Origin: Polaromonas sp.
GTDB lineage: Bacteria > Pseudomonadota > Gammaproteobacteria > Burkholderiales > Burkholderiaceae_C
Reading direction: 5' to 3'
Length of the DNA: 64,000 nucleotides
Assembly: GCA_028291985.1 (NCBI GenBank)
Contig: JAQGNE010000008.1
Coordinates: 1 to 64,000, forward strand
In this document: positions 27,768-34,955 of the stretch, one piece after another
Layout of the letters: every line of letters starts with the position of its first letter
Position numbering within the stretch: the first letter of the stretch is position 1
Program-made: the position numbers and the translations under genes
Notes under the pieces: generated by a model
Told to the model about the DNA's origin: nothing
Databases searched by the model: none
The model's input: the letters and a program-made list of their open reading frames with translations, nothing else

Positions 27768-29189
27768 TCAGCCCTTTTTCGGCCGCTTCCAGTCGGCGAT
27801 CCCGACCTGGCGGCCACGTGCGACGCTTAGCGCGCCCGGCAAGGTGCTTTTGGTAATGGTCGAGCCGCCGCCCACGGTGCCGCCAGCGCCAATGGTTACC
27901 GGCGCCACCAGCACGCAGTTGCTGCCCACATGCACATCAGCCTCGATCACGGTACGGTGCTTGTTGGCGCCGTCATAGTTGGCGGTGATGCTGCCGGCGC
28001 CAAAGTTGACGTTTTCGCCCACGGTGGCGTCGCCCAGGTAAGCCAGGTGGTTGGCCTTGGCCCCCTTGGCCAGGGTTGAATTTTTTACCTCGACGAAATT
28101 GCCGATATGGACCTGCGCGCCCAGCTGCGCACCCGGCCGGAGCCTGGCGAAGGGCCCGACCAGCGCGCCTTCGCCTACCTGCACCCCGGCCTTTTCACCG
28201 TCGATATGGGTGAAGGCGTGAATCACTGCGCCCGCCGCCACGCTGGCATTGGCAATCACGCAGTTGGGGCCGATGCGCACCCCGTCGCCCAGCGAGACTT
28301 GGCCTTCAAACACACAGTTGACGTCGATCTCCACATCCTGGCCGCAGCGCAAGCTGCCACGCACATCAAAACGCGACGGATCAGCCAGCCGCACGCCTTG
28401 CTCCATCAGGGCTTGCGCTTGCTGGCGCTGGTAGCTGCGCTCCAGCTCGGCCAGCTGCACCGGGCTGTTTACACCGGCTACCTGTGCGGCATCAAGAATG
28501 GTGTGGGCCACCACAGCCACGCCATCGGCCACCGCAAATTTGACGATGTCGGTCAGGTAGTACTCGCCCTGTGCATTTTTGTTGTCGAGCTTGCCGAGCC
28601 AGCCGCGCAGAAGGCGCGTCGGCACGGCCATGATGCCGCTGTAAATTTCCCTGATCTGGTGCTGCTCATCGCTTGCATCCTTGTGCTCGACGATGGCCCT
28701 GACCTGAGCCGATGGCTGCGGCCCGGCGCGCACGATTCGGCCATAGCCGCTCGGGTCTTCCATAACCAGCGTCAGCAACGCCAGCCGCTGGCCGTCGCAT
28801 GCATCGATCAGCGCCTGCAGTGTGGCCGCTTCGGTCAGCGGCACATCGCCCGACAGCACCAGCGTCACGCCGTCATCGGCCAGCATCGGCACCGCCTGCC
28901 GCACCGCATGACCAGTGCCCAGCTGCGGCTCCTGGCGGGCAAAGGCAAGCTCCAGTTTGCGGCCTGAAGCGGCACAAGCTTTGTGCATGCGGTCGCAGGC
29001 GGCTTCTACTTCCATGGCGCCATGGCCGGTGATCACCACCGCGCGCCGGGCTGAAACCCCCGCAGCGCAATCGATAACATGCGCCAGCAAGGCGCTGCCG
29101 CCCAATCGGTGCAACACTTTGGGCAGTTTGCTTTTCATCCGCGTGCCCTTGCCTGCGGCCATGATGACGACATCAACTGGGGTTGCCAT
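27768..29189 (-). CDS. glmU: Bifunctional GlmU (GlcN-1-P acetyltransferase / GlcNAc-1-P uridyltransferase)
   Basis: Makes UDP-GlcNAc for peptidoglycan and LPS. The N-terminal nucleotidyltransferase has VVIMAAGKGTRMKSKLPKVLHRLGG, the sugar-nucleotide site LVLSGDVPLTEAATL and KNAQGEYYLTDIVKFA. The C-terminal half is a left-handed beta-helix acetyltransferase (hexapeptide repeats from about 265; GPFARLRPGAQLG, VEVKNSTLAKGAKANHLAYLGDA, NFGAGSITANYDG, TVIEADVHVGSNCVLVAPVTIG). 474 residues. The start at 29189 is fixed by MATPVDVVIMAAG and CAGGA 6-7 nt upstream; upstream in-frame codons to 29363 are not protein-like. Divergent from the lipoprotein gene at 29188. Confidence 0.97.
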   Translation of the reverse strand: MATPVDVVIMAAGKGTRMKSKLPKVLHRLGGSALLAHVIDCAAGVSARRAVVITGHGAMEVEAACDRMHKACAASGRKLELAFARQEPQLGTGHAVRQAVPMLADDGVTLVLSGDVPLTEAATLQALIDACDGQRLALLTLVMEDPSGYGRIVRAGPQPSAQVRAIVEHKDASDEQHQIREIYSGIMAVPTRLLRGWLGKLDNKNAQGEYYLTDIVKFAVADGVAVVAHTILDAAQVAGVNSPVQLAELERSYQRQQAQALMEQGVRLADPSRFDVRGSLRCGQDVEIDVNCVFEGQVSLGDGVRIGPNCVIANASVAAGAVIHAFTHIDGEKAGVQVGEGALVGPFARLRPGAQLGAQVHIGNFVEVKNSTLAKGAKANHLAYLGDATVGENVNFGAGSITANYDGANKHRTVIEADVHVGSNCVLVAPVTIGAGGTVGGGSTITKSTLPGALSVARGRQVGIADWKRPKKG

Positions 29190-30195
29190 GTGGGTTCCTG
29201 TACGTTTTTCAAATGGGTTGCCAGGGCGGTGTTTCGCGCCTGGCATTGGGAATTTGCCCGCCGCACGCCGGGCGTGGGCAGGCGTATCGAAGGCATGGCA
29301 GATTATCGGTGTGCTGCTGCTGTCTGCTGGCTGCCTGGCACTGGGCGGATGCAGCGCGATCAAGATTGCCTACAACCAGTCGCCCGAGCTGGCCTTCTGG
29401 TACCTGGACGACTATGTGGACTTCAACAGCGAGCAAAGCCTGCAGCTCAAGGCCGAACTCTCACGCCTGCAGGCGTGGCACCGGCAGACGCAACTGCCGG
29501 GCTACGTGGATCAATTGCAGGGCTTTCAGCAGCAGGCGGTGAGCGATGCCACGCCAGCACAGGTCTGCACCGCCTTCGAAGCCGTCCGGCGCGGATTTTT
29601 GACCGCGCTTGAACGCGCAGAGCCCGCGGCGGCGACGCTTGCCATGTCCCTCGATGCCGCACAGCTTGCGAACATCGAAAAACGCCTGGACAAAGGCAAT
29701 GCGGAATACCGCAAGGAATTTCTGGAAGGCTCGCCGCAAGCCATTCGCGGCCGCCGCATCAAGCAGGCCACCAAGCGGGCCGAGATGCTGTACGGGCGAC
29801 TGGAAAAGGCGCAAGTGGAGGTACTTGAAAGACTGCTCGACCAGTCCGGTTTTGATGCGCGCCGCACCTATGCCGAGCGGCTACGGCGCCAGCAGGATGC
29901 GCTGCAGACCTTGCGGACGCTGACAACAACTTCTGCCAGCAGCGGCGCAAACAGCCCTGCCAACGCTGCAGGCTCCAGTGCCACCGCACGCAGCGCCTTG
30001 CGCAGCTTGCGGGATCGCACAGTGACGTCTCCCGACAAGGCCTACCGTGCTTATGCCGACCAGCTGGCGCAAGAGCGTTGCCGGATGGTTGCCGAGTTTC
30101 ACAACACCACCTCAGCGGCGCAACGCCAGAAGGCAGTCGAGACACTGCGTGCGTATGAAACCGACGCCAGAACGCTGATGGGGCACGTCAGCTGA
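29188..30195 (+). CDS. DUF6279-type lipoprotein
   Basis: Exported lipoprotein of unknown function. A hydrophobic core with lipobox (LLLSAGCLALGGC) precedes SAIKIAYNQSPELAFWYLDDYVDFNSEQSLQLKAEL, a typical start for this family; the rest is mostly helical and charged. The start is uncertain: the only ATG near is 29188, overlapping the glmU start codon and giving an overlong 54-residue leader; TTG at 29254 or GTG at about 29310 would give normal signal peptides. A Ser/Ala/Asn linker lies at about residues 250-275. It is divergent from glmU, with almost no gap if the long start is used. Confidence 0.78.
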   Translation: MWVPVRFSNGLPGRCFAPGIGNLPAARRAWAGVSKAWQIIGVLLLSAGCLALGGCSAIKIAYNQSPELAFWYLDDYVDFNSEQSLQLKAELSRLQAWHRQTQLPGYVDQLQGFQQQAVSDATPAQVCTAFEAVRRGFLTALERAEPAAATLAMSLDAAQLANIEKRLDKGNAEYRKEFLEGSPQAIRGRRIKQATKRAEMLYGRLEKAQVEVLERLLDQSGFDARRTYAERLRRQQDALQTLRTLTTTSASSGANSPANAAGSSATARSALRSLRDRTVTSPDKAYRAYADQLAQERCRMVAEFHNTTSAAQRQKAVETLRAYETDARTLMGHVS

Positions 30196-30715
30196 CGCTA
30201 CAAGCCGCCGTCAAGCTCGGCAGCTGATGGCGCGCAACGCACTGCGCCGCCGAACAACTTCTCAAAGTTGGCGCGACAAGGCGCCCGTTGGATTGGCAGC
30301 GGGAACCTCACCGGCCTGCCGCGCTCTAGGCTGAAATTCGCCGGAACCGCTGCTTTGCTGCTGTTGCCGGTTGGTAACGCGACCGGGCTGCTGCTGCTGA
30401 TGACGCCACCGATGATGAGGTGAGGTCGAAGCAGTATCCGAAAGGCTTTCGTTGTTCATCGAACGCTCTCAGGTGTGTGGTCAGCCGGTGCCATCGCGTG
30501 ACATCCAAATAGGTAGGCACCTTCCTCTGACAATTTGTAAAAGCCAAGCTTGCAATGTTTACAGATGTAGACCCGTCAGCCAGATTCCGTCACACTTGTC
30601 AGATAACGCTTACGCGGCACGGTGCAAACGCTGCAAATATCGCCAGCGACTGGTCCCCTTTCACAAGCGCTACATCACGGTTAGGTCTTGTCTGCTGCTC
30701 AGGTTACGTCCCCGC
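30196..30715. other. Intergenic gap before the BLUF gene
   Basis: 520 bp. A minus-strand frame at 30262-30459 would encode a Gln/Ser/Arg-rich 65-residue peptide with repeated CAG/CTG-type triplets (GCTGCTGCTGCTGATG); I do not consider it supported. The second half is less GC-rich and probably carries the BLUF promoter, but no clear promoter elements or hairpins were identified. Confidence 0.4.
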
Positions 30716-31102
30716 ATGCTCTTTGAGGTTCTTTATGTCAGCCAGCTTTCGCCGCATGTAGCGTTGCATGCCGTCGGTGACATTGCGCGTCAGTGCCGGG
30801 TTTTCAACAAGGCCAAGAACATCACCGGCATCCTTATCTTTGACGGCTCGCGTTTTTGCGAACAGCTTGAAGGCAACGAGGCAGATGTTCTGCAGCTCAT
30901 GCAGACGATACGGCAGGACCCGCGCCATACCGGTGTACATGTGCTGCACCAGGGCGCGCTGGACAAACGGCGGTTTTGCCGTTTCAGCATGGGCTACACC
31001 ATGGTCGATGAGCAAGCACTCGATGCACTGAGCGTGCTGACCGGGCACGACGCCTTGAGGACCTTCAGTGCCCTGGTGCCCCATCTCGATCTGGACAGCT
31101 GA
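30716..31102 (+). CDS. BLUF-domain photoreceptor-like protein
   Basis: 128 residues, essentially one BLUF domain (blue-light sensing via FAD). The fold signature is clear: FEVLYVSQLSP with the key Tyr7, DIARQCRVFNKAKNITGILIFDGSRFCEQLEG with Asn31, and DKRRFCRFSMGYTMVD. The family normally has a Gln contacting the flavin at the position held by Glu49 here (F-C-E-Q-L-E-G, where relatives have F-x-Q-x-L-E-G), and the usual Trp before Met is Phe. This could alter or abolish the light response. No output domain is fused, so it would act through a partner. Start at 30716 based on the domain boundary; no strong ribosome site. Confidence 0.85.
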   Translation: MLFEVLYVSQLSPHVALHAVGDIARQCRVFNKAKNITGILIFDGSRFCEQLEGNEADVLQLMQTIRQDPRHTGVHVLHQGALDKRRFCRFSMGYTMVDEQALDALSVLTGHDALRTFSALVPHLDLDS

Positions 31103-31159
31103 ACGACTCATCAAGGGGCGCCAACGGCGGCGCTGTGCGGCCGGCGGCTGATCAGGCGC

Positions 31160-31729
31160 TTACTGCAGCAGCTGGGCACGCAGCCATTGGCACGCCGCCA
31201 GCGTCAGCTCATCCAGGTCTTGGTCACCCGGCAGTACCAGCACACCGGCTTCTGTTGACGGGTCTTCAAGCGTCTCGAACTGGCTGGTGACCAGGCTTGG
31301 TGGGTAGAAGTGACCCTTGCGCTGCGCCACCCGCCGCAGCGACTCTTCCCGATCGATTGCCAGATGAATAAAGTAAAGACGCCTGCCGGCATCGGCGACC
31401 GCCTGCCGCAGGCTGTCGCGGTAGCTCATCTTGAGCGCAGAACAGGTCAGCACCGCGCCGTGTGCATGCTGGGCAAGTTGCGCGCCCAGCAGTTGCAGCC
31501 AGCCGGCCCGGTCGTTGTCGGTCAGCGGCACGCCACGCTGCATCTTTTCAGTGTTGCGGGCGGGATGGAAATCGTCGCCCTCGACCAGTGGAAGCCCCAG
31601 CTCGTCGGCCAGGCGCCTGCCCACGGCCGATTTTCCGCAACCCGCAACACCCATCACCACAACCTGTAGCACCAGCGTCGGCGCTCTTTTTGGCGATGTG
31701 TTGGCAGATGAGGGAAACTGGCCGGACAT
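31160..31729 (-). CDS. Gluconokinase
   Basis: ATP-dependent kinase making 6-phosphogluconate from gluconate in the cytosol. The P-loop is VVMGVAGCGKSAVGRRLADEL, followed by EGDDFHPARNTEKMQRGVPLTDNDRAGWL (substrate loop), LTCSALKMSYRDSLR, and RKGHFYPPSLVTSQFETLEDP, all characteristic of the GntK/IdnK family. 189 residues, slightly long at the N-terminus; an internal start cannot be excluded. It is a single gene between the convergent BLUF gene and the DUF2917 gene. No gluconate permease or Entner-Doudoroff genes are nearby. Confidence 0.93.
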   Translation of the reverse strand: MSGQFPSSANTSPKRAPTLVLQVVVMGVAGCGKSAVGRRLADELGLPLVEGDDFHPARNTEKMQRGVPLTDNDRAGWLQLLGAQLAQHAHGAVLTCSALKMSYRDSLRQAVADAGRRLYFIHLAIDREESLRRVAQRKGHFYPPSLVTSQFETLEDPSTEAGVLVLPGDQDLDELTLAACQWLRAQLLQ

Positions 31730-31835
31730 CGGCGAATTATGACGCTCAGGCCCCTGGCCAGCAGGCGCATGATCAGAGCCCGTTGTCGAGCGCGGTGAAG
31801 CTGCCTCGGACTTTGTAGCAGCGCGAACCGCAGTG

Positions 31836-32288
31836 TCAGTTCATTGCCCAGCGTGCTGGCGCCGCAGCGGCGCAGGGCCGGGGCGGGGCCAGCGGTTCCC
31901 AACTGAAATAGGCAGCTGCGGCATCACCCAGCGCAAAAGACTCGATCAGTACCGACTGGCCGGCCAGCAAGGGCAAGCCTTCGCCGCGGTTTGCGAAGTA
32001 GTCGCCCGCACGTGGGCCGTCATTTTTGGCGGCATGGTCAAAGGTGGCCCAGATGCGGCCCTGGGCAATGCGCAGCACGCCTGGCCGGCTTGCCACCAGC
32101 CTGACGGCGCGGCCCGCATCCAGACGTAAGTAGCCCGATTGCGCATCGATGCGACCGGAATGCGCTTCGACAAAATTCTGGAAAAAATGCTTGTACGGCG
32201 TGGCGCCGGGCGTGTGGGGGACAGCCGGCGTGTCGACGCCGCTGCCTGAACAGGTGTTGAAGTGCGAGGGCGAGTGGAGCGCTTTCAT
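31836..32288 (-). CDS. DUF2917 family protein
   Basis: 150 residues of unknown function. Core pattern: GYLRLDAGRAVRLVASRPGVLRIAQGRIWATFDHAAKNDGPRAGDYFANRGEGLPLLAGQSVLIESF, a small beta-rich (cupin-like) domain known as DUF2917. I place the start at 32288 (MKALHSPSHF), as the extension to 32369 overlaps the LysR control region. Divergent from the LysR gene at 32426, an arrangement I recall as common in Burkholderiales, so that regulator probably controls it. Confidence 0.82.
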   Translation of the reverse strand: MKALHSPSHFNTCSGSGVDTPAVPHTPGATPYKHFFQNFVEAHSGRIDAQSGYLRLDAGRAVRLVASRPGVLRIAQGRIWATFDHAAKNDGPRAGDYFANRGEGLPLLAGQSVLIESFALGDAAAAYFSWEPLAPPRPCAAAAPARWAMN

Positions 32289-32425
32289 GGTGATTCTTTC
32301 CAATATCAGGGCCGGCGATAGCACCAGGTCCAGGCCGCCATCGTCTCGCGGCGCGGCTTCCGCGTCCAATGAAATCGCGGTACGCTATTCATTCCGCTTC
32401 CGCATCAATCACTTCACGCGACATC

Positions 32426-33409
32426 ATGCTGCACTCCATGACCCACTTACGCTCCAGACCGATTGCCGCCGGTCAGCTGCGCGCCTTTGAAGCCGTTGCA
32501 CGGCACCTTAATTTTCGGGCTGCATCCGAAGAACTGGCATTGACCCAGTCAGCGGTGAGCCGGCAGATCCAGAGCCTGGAAGAGGATGTCGGCATCAGCC
32601 TTTTTTACCGCCACACCCGGGCGGTTGAACTTACGCATGCTGGCGGCGTGCTGCTGCGCGCTGTGACGCCCTCGCTGGAGCGCATCGATGGCGCGGTGCG
32701 GCAGATTCGCCAGAGCGCCGGCCGCAAAAGCGTCTCGCTCACCACCTTTGCCTCTTTTGCCTCGATGTGGCTGATACCCAGGCTGGAGGTTTTTCAGCGC
32801 ACCCATCCCGACATCGACATCCGCATTGATGCCTCTGACGTGTCCCTTGACCTGGAGGTGTCGGATGTCGACCTGGCGCTGCGTTACGCACCGGCCAGCC
32901 ATGTGCCGCCGCATGCCATCCGGCTTTTCGGCGAGCAGATCACACCGGTCGCCAGCCCGTGGCTGCTCAAAAGTGGACCGCGCCTGAAAAAGCCCGATGA
33001 CCTGGCGAATTTCACGCTGATAGAGGCCGGCGATGCGCATCACACCCACCTGGAGTGGCTGACCTGGCGCCGCTGGCTGGACGACCATGCTAGCCCCCGG
33101 CTGGAAGCCAAGCGCTGGCTGTATTTCAACTACGCCTACCAGATGGTGCAGGCCGCGCTGACCGGCCAGGGCGTGGTGCTGGCGCGCCTGCCGCTGATTG
33201 CCGAAAGCCTGGCGTCGGGCGACCTGGTCGAACCATTGGCGAACATGCGCATGAATTCACCCCTGGCCTACTGGCTGATCGTCGGGCCGCGCAACGTGGC
33301 ACGGCCGGAAGTGCAGGCCTTTTGCGACTGGCTGAAAGAGCAGGGAGCGAAGACGCGGGAGGCCATTGGGGATGGGCCGGACCCGGACACGGTGGATCAG
33401 CTGGATTAG
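32426..33409 (+). CDS. LysR-family transcriptional regulator
   Basis: LysR-type regulator with N-terminal winged helix-turn-helix (LRAFEAVARHLNFRAASEELALTQSAVSRQIQSLEEDVGISLFYRHTRAVELTHAGG) and a GcvA-like effector domain (SVSLTTFASFASMWLIPRLEVFQRTHPDIDIRI, GVVLARLPLIAESLASGDLVEPL). Candidate ATGs at 32369, 32426 and 32438; I use 32426. The 137-bp divergent region to the DUF2917 gene is the likely operator. Effector unknown. Confidence 0.93.
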   Translation: MLHSMTHLRSRPIAAGQLRAFEAVARHLNFRAASEELALTQSAVSRQIQSLEEDVGISLFYRHTRAVELTHAGGVLLRAVTPSLERIDGAVRQIRQSAGRKSVSLTTFASFASMWLIPRLEVFQRTHPDIDIRIDASDVSLDLEVSDVDLALRYAPASHVPPHAIRLFGEQITPVASPWLLKSGPRLKKPDDLANFTLIEAGDAHHTHLEWLTWRRWLDDHASPRLEAKRWLYFNYAYQMVQAALTGQGVVLARLPLIAESLASGDLVEPLANMRMNSPLAYWLIVGPRNVARPEVQAFCDWLKEQGAKTREAIGDGPDPDTVDQLD

Positions 33410-33505
33410 GTCGATCCGCACTTGCGCACACGGTTGTCCAGAATTGTTTTTTGCGCTGGTTTTAGCAGGCGGTCATTGCGTTAGATAACAGCATCCGGTC
33501 GTGTG

Positions 33506-33570
33506 ATTTGAATCAAATCACCTTCTAGACCAGAATATTAAAAGGGTCATAGCTATTGAAAACGTAGCAT
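33506..33570 (-). repeat. AT-rich hairpin element, copy H
   Basis: On the minus strand: GCTACGTTTTCAATAGCTATG, ACCC, TTTTAATATT, CTGGTCTAGAAGG, TGATTTGATTCAAAT. Block order matches the other copies. It lies about 100 bp after the LysR stop codon. Confidence 0.6.
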
Positions 33571-33734
33571 GCAGATTGCTTGTTGGGTTTTGTTTGTTGG
33601 CGCCTTTGGCGGTTGGTTACTGATTGCTCCAGCCTCGGTCACGTATCAATCGTTCATTCTGAGGTATCGAAGGACGGTATCGGTGCCGGATCAACGGGTT
33701 TATTTTCAGGCTGCTGGCCGCTCTATCGCCGCGG

Positions 33735-33895
33735 CTGGCGACTCACTTTCTTTTGCTTCGCCAAAGGAAGGCAAACCAAGAGAAGGAGACCCTGCTGTCT
33801 AAGTCCCCTGCGCTTCGCTACGGGGCAACCTGTGGCGCTCAGAAAAAACGAGGTCTCATGCAAACTCGCCTACGGCTCAAACAAGCATGAGCCGT
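33735..33895 (-). repeat. GC-rich composite dispersed repeat, copy R2 (inverted)
   Basis: Reversed, this reads GAGCCGTAGGCGAGTTT, ..., CTTGGTTTGC, CTTTGGCGAAGCAAAAGAAAG, TGAGTCGCC. The order matches the corresponding modules of R1 (GAGCCGCCGGCGAGTTCT, TTGGTTTAC, CTTTTGGCGAAGCAAAGAAA). It faces R3 head to head across about 100 bp. Confidence 0.6.
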
Positions 33896-33970
33896 GATCC
33901 GCTTTTGCCTCCGCTCCTCGGCGCATACAGAAGGGGGTGGAGAAGGAATTCGGGATCAGCTTCGGGATCG

Positions 33971-33994
33971 GGCTCCGGCTCCGGCTCCGGCTCG
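33971..33994 (+). repeat. Short tandem repeat, GGCTCC
   Basis: Three perfect GGCTCC units followed by GGCTCG, directly at the left edge of repeat R3. Likely slippage within the repeat region; not in a gene. Confidence 0.85.
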
Positions 33995-34205
33995 AAGCAA
34001 AGCCTCCCCGTATCTGCTCCCGATCCCGCTCGCCCCGCCCTGGCTGGGCCTGCGAAAGGGGCTAAAACCGGAATCAGGGCTGCAGTTTTTCGAGCCGCAG
34101 GCGAGTTCTACAGACCCGCGATTTTTGGCCCTTTCGCAGGTCGCCCGTAAGGCCCCAGACTGCGGGTCGCCTTTCTTTTGCCACCGGGCAACCCCCGGCC
34201 AGCAG
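33992..34205 (+). repeat. GC-rich composite dispersed repeat, copy R3
   Basis: Aligns to R1 over about 137 gap-free positions (34039-34175) with about 17 mismatches, then skips a roughly 40-bp module and rejoins at the GGGCAACCCCCGGCC hairpin end. Like R1 it lies just past the stop codon of a minus-strand gene, with an AT-rich element between. Confidence 0.75.
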
Positions 34206-34235
34206 CATCTAACCAATTAACAACCCAGGAACAAC

Positions 34236-34300
34236 GAGAACGCTACGCTTTCAATAACAGCAACCCGCGGGTATACCTGGACCAGAAGCCAAGAAGCACT
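34236..34300 (+). repeat. AT-rich hairpin element, copy K
   Basis: GAGAACGCTACGCTTTCAATA, then CAACCCGCGGGT, CCTGGACCAGAAGCC and AAGAAG. This sits between R3 and the cyclo-ligase stop, the same arrangement as copy A between R1 and the RND pump stop. Confidence 0.5.
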
Positions 34301-34307
34301 AAAAAAT

Positions 34308-34946
34308 TCACACCGGCCAAACCACCCCGTTGTCATTCAACAAGGCATCCAAAGGAATGTCATGCGACTCAGCCTCCAGATCAGGCAGCCACCCGTTCGT
34401 ATAGCCCAGCCCCACCGTCACCGGCCGCGGCTGCAGCGTGGCCAATGTGCGGTCATAAAAACCGCCACCATAGCCCAGCCGATAGCCGCCCGGCCCATAG
34501 CCTACGCAGGGCACAAACAGCAGGGTCGGCACGATCACTTCGGTGTCTTTCGGCTTGGGAATGCCGTACGCGTCTTCTTCCATCGGGCAGCCGGGGTACC
34601 AGGCATGAAAGGTCAGGGTTTTGTGCATCTTGTTGACCACCGGCAGGCCGATCTTGCGGGGCGAGCGGGCCGCCAGGCTCTCAGTGGCCAGTTGCGCCTG
34701 ATCGCTCTGCGCCTGCGCCGGGTCAGATGACGAGCCCAGGTTCAGGATCGCATCTTCCTGCCAGCGGTACAGCGCCGGCAGTGGATCGAACTCGCCCTTG
34801 ATCGGCCAGTAGGCGCCAATTACTTCGTCCTGCCGTCCGAACAGCCAGATGCGCATAACGCGCTGCAGCATATCGGCACGCTGCATGCGGTCCGGCAGGT
34901 TAAGGCGTTCTTCTATCAGGGCTTTGCGCAGGCTTATTTTGTCCAT
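34308..34946 (-). CDS. 5-formyltetrahydrofolate cyclo-ligase
   Basis: ATP-dependent enzyme returning 5-formyl-THF to 5,10-methenyl-THF in the cytosol (MTHFS/YgfA family). Recognisable blocks: LRKALIEERLNLP at the start, IGAYWPIKGEFDPLP, FHAWYPGCPMEEDAYGIPKP, and the nucleotide/substrate signature GYGPGGYRLGYGGGFYDRTLA. 212 residues, with a Gln/Ser/Ala-rich insertion near 70-95. Its start is 9 bp from the divergent slt-type gene, so both promoters must overlap the coding ends. No 6S RNA gene was seen beside it. Confidence 0.94.
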   Translation of the reverse strand: MDKISLRKALIEERLNLPDRMQRADMLQRVMRIWLFGRQDEVIGAYWPIKGEFDPLPALYRWQEDAILNLGSSSDPAQAQSDQAQLATESLAARSPRKIGLPVVNKMHKTLTFHAWYPGCPMEEDAYGIPKPKDTEVIVPTLLFVPCVGYGPGGYRLGYGGGFYDRTLATLQPRPVTVGLGYTNGWLPDLEAESHDIPLDALLNDNGVVWPV

Positions 34947-34955
34947 AATCCCCTG

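Noticed and set aside
30262..30459. Gln/Ser/Arg-rich 65-codon frame before the BLUF gene
   Set aside because: Produced by triplet-like repetition, with no clear ribosome site and no recognisable family; left as intergenic.
33569..34220. Plus-strand open frames between the LysR and cyclo-ligase genes
   Set aside because: They run through dispersed repeats R2 and R3 and owe their length to repeat sequence.
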